Part shown: positions 56,780 through 64,000 of the stretch, in pieces | How positions within the stretch are numbered: the first letter of the stretch is position 1 | Layout: each line of letters opens with the position of its first letter | NCBI RefSeq assembly: GCF_963677075.1 | Contig: NZ_OY781873.1 | Coordinates: 1,488,001 to 1,552,000 of the forward strand | DNA length: 64,000 nucleotides | From: an uncultured Sphaerochaeta sp. | GTDB taxonomy: Bacteria; Spirochaetota; Spirochaetia; Sphaerochaetales; Sphaerochaetaceae | Direction: 5' to 3' | Notes under the pieces: model-generated | The model's input: the letters and a program-made list of their open reading frames with translations, nothing else | Databases searched by the model: none | Told to the model about the DNA's origin: nothing | Translations under genes and position numbers: made by a program

Positions 56780-58132
56780 CTATACCATGGTCTTTATGTT
56801 CGTTTTGTAGATCTTTCTAAAGAAGTAGAGGGTCAAGCTGAAGGATGCTATCTCGGCGATGAAGAACGAATACCACAGTGCATCGAGTCCCACAAATCTT
56901 CCCAGAAGGTAGGCTGCTGGAAGCAGGAATACCAGCTGTCGTGTTACCGAGTTGATCATAGACAGGTATCCATAACCCATTCCCTGGAAGAGTGCAATCA
57001 GGACAATACTGACTCCTGCCAAAGTGAATCCCAGGCTGATGCGTTGCATTGCAACTATGCCGATCTCAACCATCTCCGGTGTTGCGTTGAACCAGCTCAG
57101 CAATACATGGGGGAACAGGATAAATAGGGCAGTACCAATCCCCATGATGGTAACAGCAACGATCAAACCCACCTTGATGGTTGCTGTTATCCGTTTTGGT
57201 TTTCTTGCTCCATAGTTGTATCCGATCACTGGTATCATACCTGTGTTCAGACCAAATACTGGCATGAATATGAACGATTGCAAGCGGAAATAGATGCCAA
57301 AGACCGCCACTGCCGAGGTTGAGAACCCAATAAGGATCTTGTTCAAGCTGGTTATCAATATGGTACCGATCGCTTGCATGATGATCGTGGGTATCCCAAC
57401 TGCATAAATATCCTTGACGGTCTGCTTCTCGAGGCGAAAAGAAGCTTTTTTCAGTACAATCTCCTTGTTTCTCCGCACATAGTATATAGCGAGAGCGGCA
57501 GAGACATGCTGGGCGAAGACAGTAGCGATGGCAGCTCCCATGACCCCCATTCTCGGCATCCCAAACAGGCCGAAGATCAGGATGGGGTCCAGGATGATGT
57601 TTACAATTGCCCCGGTACTCTGAATGATCATGGGGTGGAATGTATCGCCTGTTCCCTGCAGGATCCTTTCACAGGTGATATCAATGAACAAGCCGAGGGA
57701 GAAGATCAGGCAGATGGAGATGTATTGCTTTCCCATGACAATGAGCTGTGGGTCATTGCTGAAGAACTCTACGAAGGTCTTGGAGAAAAAGAGGCCTAAA
57801 AGCGCAAAAAATCCCCAACTGATCACAGAGAGTGTGAGACCATTTCCTGCAGCTTTTCGAGCAGCAGATATGTCCTTTGCTCCGAGTTTTCTGGAAAGTA
57901 ATGAGTTTACCCCCACAGAGGTCCCCACACTTACTGCGATAAGCAGGTTCTGCATAGGGAAGGCAAGGGTAACAGCAGTCAGTGCTTGCTGACTGTAGTG
58001 GGAGACAAACATACTGTCTACAATATTATAGAGTGCTTGCACCAACATGCTGAGCATGATGGGAAACGACATGGACAAAACGAGGGTGGGGATCGGTTTG
58101 ACCCCCATTTTATTTTCTTGGACGGGTTGCAT
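56780..58132 (-). CDS. MATE-family multidrug/metabolite exporter
   Basis: This 450-residue cation-coupled antiporter has 12 TMs in two similar halves. The first half opens MSFPIMLSMLVQALYNIVDS and the second half has IPTIIMQAIGTILITSLN, both typical of the DinF/NorM-like bacterial group. AAAGGAAT lies before the ATG at 58132. It lies 63 nt downstream of the UMF1-like MFS gene on the same strand and may be co-transcribed. Substrates could be drugs or metabolites. Confidence 0.92.
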   Translation of the reverse strand: MQPVQENKMGVKPIPTLVLSMSFPIMLSMLVQALYNIVDSMFVSHYSQQALTAVTLAFPMQNLLIAVSVGTSVGVNSLLSRKLGAKDISAARKAAGNGLTLSVISWGFFALLGLFFSKTFVEFFSNDPQLIVMGKQYISICLIFSLGLFIDITCERILQGTGDTFHPMIIQSTGAIVNIILDPILIFGLFGMPRMGVMGAAIATVFAQHVSAALAIYYVRRNKEIVLKKASFRLEKQTVKDIYAVGIPTIIMQAIGTILITSLNKILIGFSTSAVAVFGIYFRLQSFIFMPVFGLNTGMIPVIGYNYGARKPKRITATIKVGLIVAVTIMGIGTALFILFPHVLLSWFNATPEMVEIGIVAMQRISLGFTLAGVSIVLIALFQGMGYGYLSMINSVTRQLVFLLPAAYLLGRFVGLDALWYSFFIAEIASFSLTLYFFRKIYKTNIKTMV

Positions 58133-58195
58133 GGGTATTCCTTTCAGATTCTGGTACAGTCATACCATACCATACAAGCTTAGTAAAGCATGTTG

Positions 58196-59479
58196 TCAGT
58201 TGGTCTTCTTGAGGAACGCCTCCACCTCCTTTTTTCCCTTCTCCTCATCAACTTGCCTGAGCAGGATATACCCACCAATGAAGAGCAAGACCAGTGAAAC
58301 AATTCCATTTCTGGAGTCTCCAGTGACCAATGTAACAACTCCCATGAGCAGTGGACCGATGATTGCAGCAAATTTACCGAGCATATTGAAAAAACCAAAG
58401 AACTGGGCCGAACGTTGTTTTGGGATGAGGCGTGTGTAGTATGACCTGCTGAGTGCCTGGATTCCTCCCTGGAACAGCCCGATACATACAGCAAGCAGAT
58501 AGAAATGGAGAGGCTCACTCATGAAGTATCCAAGGATTGCGATGATTGCATAGGCGCCGATGGCAATCTCCAGGGCTTTGCGAACTCCCACTTTCTTTCC
58601 GAAGGCTGAGTAGGCAAGTGCTGAAGGAAATGCCACAAACTGTGTGATAAGCAGGGCGATGATCAATGACTCACTGGGGAAATTGAGGCTTGTCCCATAA
58701 TTCACTGCCATTCTGATAATGGTATCCACCCCATCAATATAGAGCCAATATGCGATGAGAAAGATTGCCAATGTTTTCAGTTGGCGAAAACTCTTCAAGG
58801 TCTGTAGTGTGATGGAGAGCCCTTTCTTTACAGCCTGCCTGAAGGGAAGGTTGTCTGCAGTTACTTCTTCCTTCACAAAGAAGAGCAAAGGGAGTGTGAA
58901 TACCACCCACCAGATACCTACAATGACAAAACATACCCTGATCGCTTCCCCCCCATCTGCAAATCCAAACCACGATGGATTGAGATACATCAGAACATTT
59001 ACCAGGAACAACAATCCCCCTCCGATATATCCCAGGCTGTATCCGAGTGAGGAGACAAAATCTACCTTTTTCTCTGACGCTACAAAAGGAAGGAGTGCAT
59101 CGTAGAAGGTGTTCGCTCCGCTGAAGCCGACCACAGCAACAGAGTAGAAGAGTACTGCTAAGGGCCATGAGCCCATCTGTAATACATAGAGGCTTGCCGT
59201 CATCACTGAGCCTATCAATGCAAAAAATGCAAGTAAGCGTTTCTTGTAGGTGCCCCAGTCTGCGATAGCGCCCAGTATGGGGGCCAAGAGCGCAACAATC
59301 AATGATCCCAAGGAGTTTGCCAGCCCAAGATAAAAAGTCCCTTCCTGGCTGCTTGCCCCTACTGCCCAATAGGCACTGAAAAAGACAGGGAAAAACCCTG
59401 CCATCACGGTAGTAGCAAAAGCACTGTTTGCCCAGTCATAGAATGCCCATGCGACAATCGAGCGTTTTGAATCTTGCAT
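58196..59479 (-). CDS. MFS transporter, UMF1/Atg22-like family
   Basis: This 427-residue carrier has 12 TMs and the family opening VAWAFYDWANSAFAT, which marks the UMF1 group related to the yeast vacuolar effluxer Atg22. Loop residues GAIADWGTYKKR are the A-motif counterpart. The start was set at ATG 59479, 8 nt after AGAAGGT; ATG 59500 would place that site inside the gene. In fungi the family exports amino acids; bacterial substrates are not settled. Confidence 0.88.
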   Translation of the reverse strand: MQDSKRSIVAWAFYDWANSAFATTVMAGFFPVFFSAYWAVGASSQEGTFYLGLANSLGSLIVALLAPILGAIADWGTYKKRLLAFFALIGSVMTASLYVLQMGSWPLAVLFYSVAVVGFSGANTFYDALLPFVASEKKVDFVSSLGYSLGYIGGGLLFLVNVLMYLNPSWFGFADGGEAIRVCFVIVGIWWVVFTLPLLFFVKEEVTADNLPFRQAVKKGLSITLQTLKSFRQLKTLAIFLIAYWLYIDGVDTIIRMAVNYGTSLNFPSESLIIALLITQFVAFPSALAYSAFGKKVGVRKALEIAIGAYAIIAILGYFMSEPLHFYLLAVCIGLFQGGIQALSRSYYTRLIPKQRSAQFFGFFNMLGKFAAIIGPLLMGVVTLVTGDSRNGIVSLVLLFIGGYILLRQVDEEKGKKEVEAFLKKTN

Positions 59480-59552
59480 TGTGTGTACCTTCTTTCTCAT
59501 AGCGTACCAGTGAATGCCCGTTCTGTCATGCGCTATTTTCACCATGGTTGTA

Positions 59553-59581
59553 TTGCACAACGTGCTATCCTTCAATACAAT
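59553..59581 (+). promoter_or_regulatory. Possible promoter of the aspartokinase gene
   Basis: TTGCAC (59553-59558), 17 bp, TACAAT (59576-59581). The -10 box is good and the -35 box is fair. The start codon lies 43 bp downstream. Confidence 0.45.
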
Positions 59582-59623
59582 ACGCTCCTGTAGATATCCT
59601 AGAAATATGGAAGGTTATTTCCC

Positions 59624-60928
59624 ATGATTGTATGTAAATTCGGTGGAAGCTCTGTTGCTGATGCCAAACAGATAGAAAAAGTGAAAGCGATTGTAGAGGC
59701 TGATCCAAAGCGACAGATAGTAATTGTCTCTGCTCCAGGAAAACGAAACAAGGATGATGAGAAGGTGACAGACATGCTTTATGCATGTAATGCACTTGCC
59801 CAGCAAGGATTGACTTGCAAACCAGTCTTCAAGAAGATTGCCGACCGTTATACCTCTATTCTTGAAGACCTTGGCATCGAGAAAAAACCCTTTGTCGCTG
59901 TCCTTGAGGAAGTTCGTCAGATGATTGATGCAGGCCATGGTGCAGAGTATGCAGCAAGCCGCGGAGAATATCTCAGTGCCCGGATGATTGCCGCCTACCT
60001 TGGTTGGGATTTCCTGGATGCTGATCCGTATATCGTTATCAACCCTGATGGGACCGTGCATGAACAGAGCTATGAGAACCTCAGAAAAGTATTGAAGAAA
60101 GGCAATAAGTATATTGTTCCTGGTTTCTATGGCTGTGATATCGAAGGAAAAGTAAAAACCTTCAGCCGAGGTGGCTCGGATATTACCGGAGCCATTCTCA
60201 GCAGTGCAGCAGATGCTGAATCGTACGAGAACTGGACTGATGTTTCGGGGGTGTTCTCAGTAGACCCACGCTTGGTGCATAATGCTAAGGTGATCAAGAC
60301 GATGACCTATCGTGAGCTTCGTGAGCTTGCAGGTGTTGGGGCAAATGTCTTTCATGAAGAAGCAATTGCTCCCGTGATCGCCGCCCAGATTCCCATCAAT
60401 GTGAAAAACACGAATTCACCAGAGGATATGGGCACCATGATCGTCAATGAACGAGCGAGTGGAACAGCACCCCTTGCTGGTGTCTCGGCCAAGAAAGGCT
60501 ATAGCAGGATAACCCTGCGTAAGCTGATGCTCTTCAAGCAATCCGGGACCAGGCATGCACTGCTTACCATGTTGCATGTGTTTGGCATCAGGCCATCTTT
60601 CAGCTTGTTTGGCGTGGACAGTATCGTCTGGTTTTTTGAAACAAGCCAGGCAAGTGACAGCGTCCTGAAAGCAATGTGCACCCGTCTCACCAGTGAGTTC
60701 TCTCTGGACTCCATTGATGTTGATCATGACCATGCAATTGTTGGCGTTGTTGGAGAGGGCGTCATGGATCACCGTGACCTGATTGCTAAAGTGGTTGGAT
60801 CCTTGGACAAGGAATCCATCAGGTTGAATTTCCTCAACTTCGGTGCATCTGATACCTCCTTGCTGCTTGGAGTCCATGCTGATAAAACACAAGACGCTGT
60901 AATCACACTGTATAACGCATTGTTCTAA
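59624..60928 (+). CDS. Aspartate kinase
   Basis: This 434-residue enzyme makes aspartyl-phosphate, the entry to lysine, threonine, methionine and diaminopimelate. The kinase motif KFGGSSV is at residues 5-11, with FSRGGSDITGA for substrate and ATP binding. Two C-terminal ACT-like domains (from about 300) suggest feedback control by an end-product amino acid. It stands alone between a divergent promoter region and a strong terminator. It resembles the LysC/ThrA-type found in Bacteroides and spirochaetes. Confidence 0.94.
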   Translation: MIVCKFGGSSVADAKQIEKVKAIVEADPKRQIVIVSAPGKRNKDDEKVTDMLYACNALAQQGLTCKPVFKKIADRYTSILEDLGIEKKPFVAVLEEVRQMIDAGHGAEYAASRGEYLSARMIAAYLGWDFLDADPYIVINPDGTVHEQSYENLRKVLKKGNKYIVPGFYGCDIEGKVKTFSRGGSDITGAILSSAADAESYENWTDVSGVFSVDPRLVHNAKVIKTMTYRELRELAGVGANVFHEEAIAPVIAAQIPINVKNTNSPEDMGTMIVNERASGTAPLAGVSAKKGYSRITLRKLMLFKQSGTRHALLTMLHVFGIRPSFSLFGVDSIVWFFETSQASDSVLKAMCTRLTSEFSLDSIDVDHDHAIVGVVGEGVMDHRDLIAKVVGSLDKESIRLNFLNFGASDTSLLLGVHADKTQDAVITLYNALF

Positions 60929-60936
60929 GCATCTAT

Positions 60937-60967
60937 TCCCTCCACTTTCCCGTGGAGGGAGTTTTTT
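60937..60967 (+). terminator. Terminator after aspartokinase
   Basis: A perfect 9-bp stem pairs TCCCTCCAC (60937-60945) with GTGGAGGGA (60952-60960), a 6-nt loop, then GTTTTTT. Confidence 0.92.
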
Positions 60968-61095
60968 ACCAAAAAATATTATAATTTACCAATTAAACAT
61001 ACCGAAAAAAGAATGAAAGAACGTTACTTATAATGTTGATTACTTCCTCTTTTTTTCCTATGGTATAGGGAATATGTACATATGAGGGTAGTGTA

Positions 61096-61599
61096 GTGGT
61101 CGATTCTGCTTCGCTCTATTTGGCCTTGATGATCTTCCTCGCGAGAGTGGTGGATGTTTCTCTGGGTACCTTGCGTCATGCTCTTGTCATTCGTGGCAAG
61201 AGAGCTCTTACGTTTATGATTGCATTCGTTGAATCCATCATCTGGGTATTTGCTGTATCGAGGGTCATCAATGACCTGTCAGATCCTCTCATGGCTATTG
61301 CCTTTGCATTTGGATTTGCTGCTGGGACTTTTGTGGGAATCACCTTGGAGAGCATTCTGAAAATCGGGGATCAAGTGGTGAAAGTCTTCACACAGAAGGG
61401 CTCTGCAGTTGCGCAGGTGCTGAGAGACCAAGGATTTCGTGTAACTGAGTTTCAAGGGAATGGACGGGATGGCACTATCTATCTCCTGTTCGTACAAGTT
61501 CCCAGAAAATCAGTGAAGCAAGTCATGAAACTTACCCGTTCCATTGATCCAACCTGTTACCTTGTAGTCGAAGATATCAAGATGCGTGCTTACGCCTAA
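61096..61599 (+). CDS. UPF0316/DUF2179-type membrane protein
   Basis: This 167-residue protein has three TMs (about 7-25, 35-55, 62-85) and a C-terminal cytoplasmic DUF2179-like domain. The core RVVDVSLGTLRHALVIRG and the segment FAAGTFVGITLE are hallmarks of UPF0316. The start is GTG 61096, with GAGGG upstream. The molecular role of the family is unknown; related DUF2179 domains have been proposed to bind nucleotides. A 128-nt AT-rich stretch before it holds a TATAAT at 61029 but no matching -35 box. Confidence 0.85.
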   Translation: MVDSASLYLALMIFLARVVDVSLGTLRHALVIRGKRALTFMIAFVESIIWVFAVSRVINDLSDPLMAIAFAFGFAAGTFVGITLESILKIGDQVVKVFTQKGSAVAQVLRDQGFRVTEFQGNGRDGTIYLLFVQVPRKSVKQVMKLTRSIDPTCYLVVEDIKMRAYA

Positions 61600-61624
61600 A
61601 AAAACCGGCCCTTAAGTGGGCCGG
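61597..61624 (-). terminator. Terminator of the MsmX-type ATPase gene
   Basis: On the minus strand CCGGCCC (61624-61618) pairs with GGGCCGG (61611-61605), followed by a run of eight T. The hairpin can also serve the convergent UPF0316 gene. Confidence 0.85.
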
Positions 61625-61642
61625 CTATACATGAACTGATGG

Positions 61643-62740
61643 TTATTTGTTGATAACCTGTTCGGTCTCAAGATCAAAGAACTTAGCCTTTGCCATGTCA
61701 GGAATCAAGAAGATCTTGGTATCCGGTGTAGGAACAAGGGTAGGTTCAATCTTACCAATAACCTGGCTCTTGGAAGTGGAAGTGTAAACGTGGGTCTCAC
61801 TACCAAGGGGTTCAACAACACTTACCGTACCATTGATGGTCTCTCCATCCTTGGCGGTATTGCTGAACGTAACATCTTCCGGGCGGATGCCGAAGGTTAC
61901 AGATTTACCGACATAAGGAGTCAAGAATTTCTTCTGCTCTGCAGTGACCTTGAGGCGGAAGGTGCCTTCGTTTGCGTAGATATCATCACCGTCAGCTTCA
62001 ATAGCAGTCTCGAGGAAGTTCATTGGAGGAGAACCGATGAATCCGGCAACAAACTTGTTCTGTGGGTTGTTGTAGAGATCAAGAGGTCCACCAATCTGCT
62101 GGATAACACCAAACTTCATTACAACGATCACATCAGCCATGGTCAGGGCTTCTACCTGGTCGTGGGTGACATAGATCATGGTTGCCTTGAGGCGGTTATG
62201 CAGGGAGGAAATCTCTGCGCGCATCTGGACACGAAGCTTTGCATCGAGGTTGGAGAGGGGTTCGTCAAAAAGGAATACCTTAGGCTTACGAACAATAGCT
62301 CTTCCTACTGCAACACGCTGTCTCTGTCCACCAGAGAGAGCCTTTGGCTTTCTGTCAAGCAGCTCTTCAATCTCGAGGATCTTTGCTGCTTCACGAACAC
62401 GCTGGTCAATCTCTTCTTTGGGGAACTTGCGGATCTTCAATCCGAAAGCCATGTTGTCATAGACGGTCATGTGGGGATAGAGAGCATAGTTCTGGAATAC
62501 CATTGCAATGTCTCTGTCCTTGGGGGGAACGTCGTTGACGAGGTTGCCGTCAATGTAGAGTTCGCCGCTGGTGATATCTTCCAAACCAGCGACCATGCGG
62601 AGTGTTGTGGATTTTCCACAACCCGAAGGTCCGACGAGAACGACAAACTGTCGGTCTTGCACATCAATGTTGACATTGTCAACAGCCTTGACTCCACCGT
62701 CATACACCTTAGAGATGTTTTTGAGTTGTACTGTGGCCAT
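61643..62740 (-). CDS. Carbohydrate ABC importer ATPase, MsmX/UgpC type
   Basis: This 365-residue ATPase powers sugar importers of the MalFGK class. Walker A GPSGCGKS, Q-loop VFQNYALYPHM, signature LSGGQRQRV, Walker B FLFDEPLSNLD and the switch His in VTHDQVEA are all present. The C-terminal OB-fold regulatory domain is complete (FGIRPEDVTF). The start was set at ATG 62740, 4 nt after GGAGG. It stands alone, without permeases, behind its own promoter and terminator. Such stand-alone ATPases commonly serve several importers, so it is the likely engine for the importer at 35.5-38.6 kb. Confidence 0.94.
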   Translation of the reverse strand: MATVQLKNISKVYDGGVKAVDNVNIDVQDRQFVVLVGPSGCGKSTTLRMVAGLEDITSGELYIDGNLVNDVPPKDRDIAMVFQNYALYPHMTVYDNMAFGLKIRKFPKEEIDQRVREAAKILEIEELLDRKPKALSGGQRQRVAVGRAIVRKPKVFLFDEPLSNLDAKLRVQMRAEISSLHNRLKATMIYVTHDQVEALTMADVIVVMKFGVIQQIGGPLDLYNNPQNKFVAGFIGSPPMNFLETAIEADGDDIYANEGTFRLKVTAEQKKFLTPYVGKSVTFGIRPEDVTFSNTAKDGETINGTVSVVEPLGSETHVYTSTSKSQVIGKIEPTLVPTPDTKIFLIPDMAKAKFFDLETEQVINK

Positions 62741-62769
62741 ATTGCCTCCAATTATTTTATCTAATAACA

Positions 62770-62798
62770 ACTGTAACCCAGAGTGAGTACGGTGTCAA
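62770..62798 (-). promoter_or_regulatory. Promoter of the MsmX-type ATPase gene
   Basis: A perfect TTGACA (62798-62793) is followed after 17 bp by TACAGT (62775-62770). It has the same form as the importer promoter at 38620-38648. Confidence 0.68.
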
Positions 62799-62926
62799 AC
62801 AAAAAATGTAAAAAAATACTAGGAAGGATATATATAAAACCATATAAGGAAAGAAGAAATAGAATATTCGTAGAAGTAAAACTTATCAAATGCTCAACTA
62901 TTCATTATATGTCATGGGGGATTGTC

Positions 62927-63253
62927 TCAAGGAGTCTTCTTTCGTTTACGTTTAAGAGGAACCGTGCTCACCTTCTCCAATGCAGAAACCACTTCATCCA
63001 CCAAAGCGCGGTCCTCGATATCAAGAATGTACCACTCATTGGCTCCTTGGAACGGGATATCAGATTCTGCCTCTTCCATCAGGGAGGCGATGCAGGGAAG
63101 TTTCTTGACATATGCAACATCGTCACAGACCAATATGATTGGCTTGTTTCGTATATATATAAAGTAATCCCCAAACATTTTCCGGTAACTGGGGTGCCAC
63201 TCTTCGTCAATCTGATTGCAAATAAACTCTACATACTCCAGTGTCGATGCCAT
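62927..63253 (-). CDS. TfoX N-terminal-domain protein
   Basis: This 108-residue protein consists only of a TfoX_N-like domain (FICNQIDEEWHPSYRKMFGD followed by YFIYIRNKPIILVCDD). In gamma-proteobacteria TfoX/Sxy controls competence genes, but stand-alone N-domains are widespread and their role is unknown. The C-terminus is very basic (LKRKRKKTP). GGAG lies 9 nt before the ATG. It follows the heparinase-like gene by 19 nt on the same strand. The stretch 62741-62926 to its 3' side holds the ATPase promoter and nothing else seen. Confidence 0.82.
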   Translation of the reverse strand: MASTLEYVEFICNQIDEEWHPSYRKMFGDYFIYIRNKPIILVCDDVAYVKKLPCIASLMEEAESDIPFQGANEWYILDIEDRALVDEVVSALEKVSTVPLKRKRKKTP

Positions 63254-63272
63254 GATTTTTTGCTCCTTGTCC

Positions 63273-64000
63273 CTATTCTATGTGAAGTGAGAGCTCATTG
63301 GTATAGCCAAGGAGCAACCGGTAGATAACCTTAGGCCATACTGCACGTAATCGCTTATCTTCCACTGTGATCGATTCACAGGTAATCTCCAGTCCCTCTG
63401 CGTTGCATTGCATTGTGGCCGTATCACCAAAATGGATTATCTTTCCCTCTATGGCCGGCTGCATGGCGCACATCAGGGTCAGGACAGAAGCGGTACTCCC
63501 TTTCACTTGTTCTAGGATGGTAATTCCACCATTTTTTCCATGAGTTACTGTTCGCCTGTAGGATTCCAATCCAGCTGCTTCTGGATAACAATGAGATAAC
63601 TCCATGACAATTCGCCCTGTTGCTGCTTCCTCAACAGTACAGCGGTATTTTTTACCCGCTTGCTGTTCGTATGGGGGGAAGTTGGTCACATTATGATAGG
63701 TTGAGCGCATGGTCCAGATAGAGTATCGATCTTGGCTGAAGGTCTGCTTGGTGTACTGCTCTACACCGATGTCAATGAGAATGGGAATTCCATTCTTGTA
63801 GAGGGTTACACTGCCAGTGTCATTATGGTTGTGGCTGTCATCATTTCCTCCAGCTTTGACTGCCAAGGCAAGATGCTCATCCCGGCTGATCCAGATACCC
63901 ACACTTGGGTAGTAGTGGTCCTCTTCCTTCAGCAAGGGCAATGGCTCTTCCTCTGTAATTCCCAGTAGTTCAAGCAAGCGGTAGGTGAGGTTGATCTCCT
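63273..64000 (-). CDS. Heparinase II/III-like protein, 5' part beyond window
   Basis: The frame is open from the window edge to the stop at 63273, about 242 codons. The first visible codons read EINLTYRLLELLG, so the start lies outside. The region is the beta-sandwich half of heparinase II/III-family lyases, with the conserved SHNHNDTGSVTLYKNG segment carrying the metal/catalytic His and Asp, followed by IDIGVEQYT. Full proteins are about 600 residues. The family cleaves heparin, alginate or similar uronate-containing chains, which matches the GH105 enzyme at 33.4 kb. No signal peptide can be judged. Confidence 0.8.
   Translation of the reverse strand, partial: EINLTYRLLELLGITEEEPLPLLKEEDHYYPSVGIWISRDEHLALAVKAGGNDDSHNHNDTGSVTLYKNGIPILIDIGVEQYTKQTFSQDRYSIWTMRSTYHNVTNFPPYEQQAGKKYRCTVEEAATGRIVMELSHCYPEAAGLESYRRTVTHGKNGGITILEQVKGSTASVLTLMCAMQPAIEGKIIHFGDTATMQCNAEGLEITCESITVEDKRLRAVWPKVIYRLLLGYTNELSLHIE

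Overview
The window reads as a piece of chromosome from an anaerobic or microaerophilic spirochaete, probably of the Sphaerochaeta group. The grounds are indirect: an anaerobe-type hybrid cluster protein, sugar-binding proteins with the 'FAQAAAEE' type of signal-peptide end, many small outer-membrane barrels ending in Phe, and a mid-range GC content. No rRNA or tRNA gene was seen, so the placement is an inference. Genes are packed tightly. No stretch over 300 bases lacks a gene, and the largest gaps are about 150-200 bp. No IS element, CRISPR array or prophage was seen.

Layout. (1) 1-2.9 kb, minus strand: hslO (cut by the window edge) overlapping ftsH. (2) 3.0-15.7 kb, plus strand: a pteridine-reductase-like SDR; a TolC/MacA/MacB-type efflux set followed directly by a sensor kinase and a sigma54-dependent response regulator; then pepF, a TrmA/RlmCD-type RNA methyltransferase and nadE. 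(3) 15.8-22.9 kb: two small outer-membrane barrels, then a run of a small membrane protein, an MBL-fold hydrolase, polA, coaE and an anchored repeat protein. (4) 22.9-28.1 kb: a lysine-2,3-aminomutase-like radical SAM enzyme, an MFS carrier, mntP, and a cupin-hcp pair. (5) 28.3-33.3 kb, minus strand: a TetR regulator, an MMPL/RND transporter, a LolA-like protein and a DUF1302-like barrel. A shared 20-bp candidate operator precedes both tetR and the RND gene. (6) 33.4-38.6 kb: a GH105-type hydrolase facing a sugar ABC importer that has no ATPase. (7) 38.8-47.9 kb: efp-epmA, diverging from mnmE-mnmG-rsmG-ftsK and a class IV aminotransferase. (8) 48.1-56.6 kb: DEAD-box helicase, ABC exporter, acyltransferase, an ECF vitamin importer whose two ATPase halves are fused, and guaA. 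(9) 56.8-64 kb: MATE and MFS carriers, aspartokinase, a UPF0316 protein, an MsmX/UgpC-type ATPase, a TfoX-N protein and a heparinase II/III-like enzyme cut by the window edge.

Connections. The orphan sugar importer at 35.5-38.6 kb could be powered by the MsmX-type ATPase at 62 kb. With GH105 and heparinase-like enzymes this suggests use of uronate-containing polysaccharides. EF-P, EpmA and the aminomutase-like enzyme together could make beta-lysylated EF-P. The most system-like unknown is the TetR-RND-LolA-barrel cluster, which looks like a complete inner-membrane-to-outer-membrane route for a hydrophobic substrate. The fused ECF ATPase shows complementary degeneration of its two halves, which predicts a single working ATP site.
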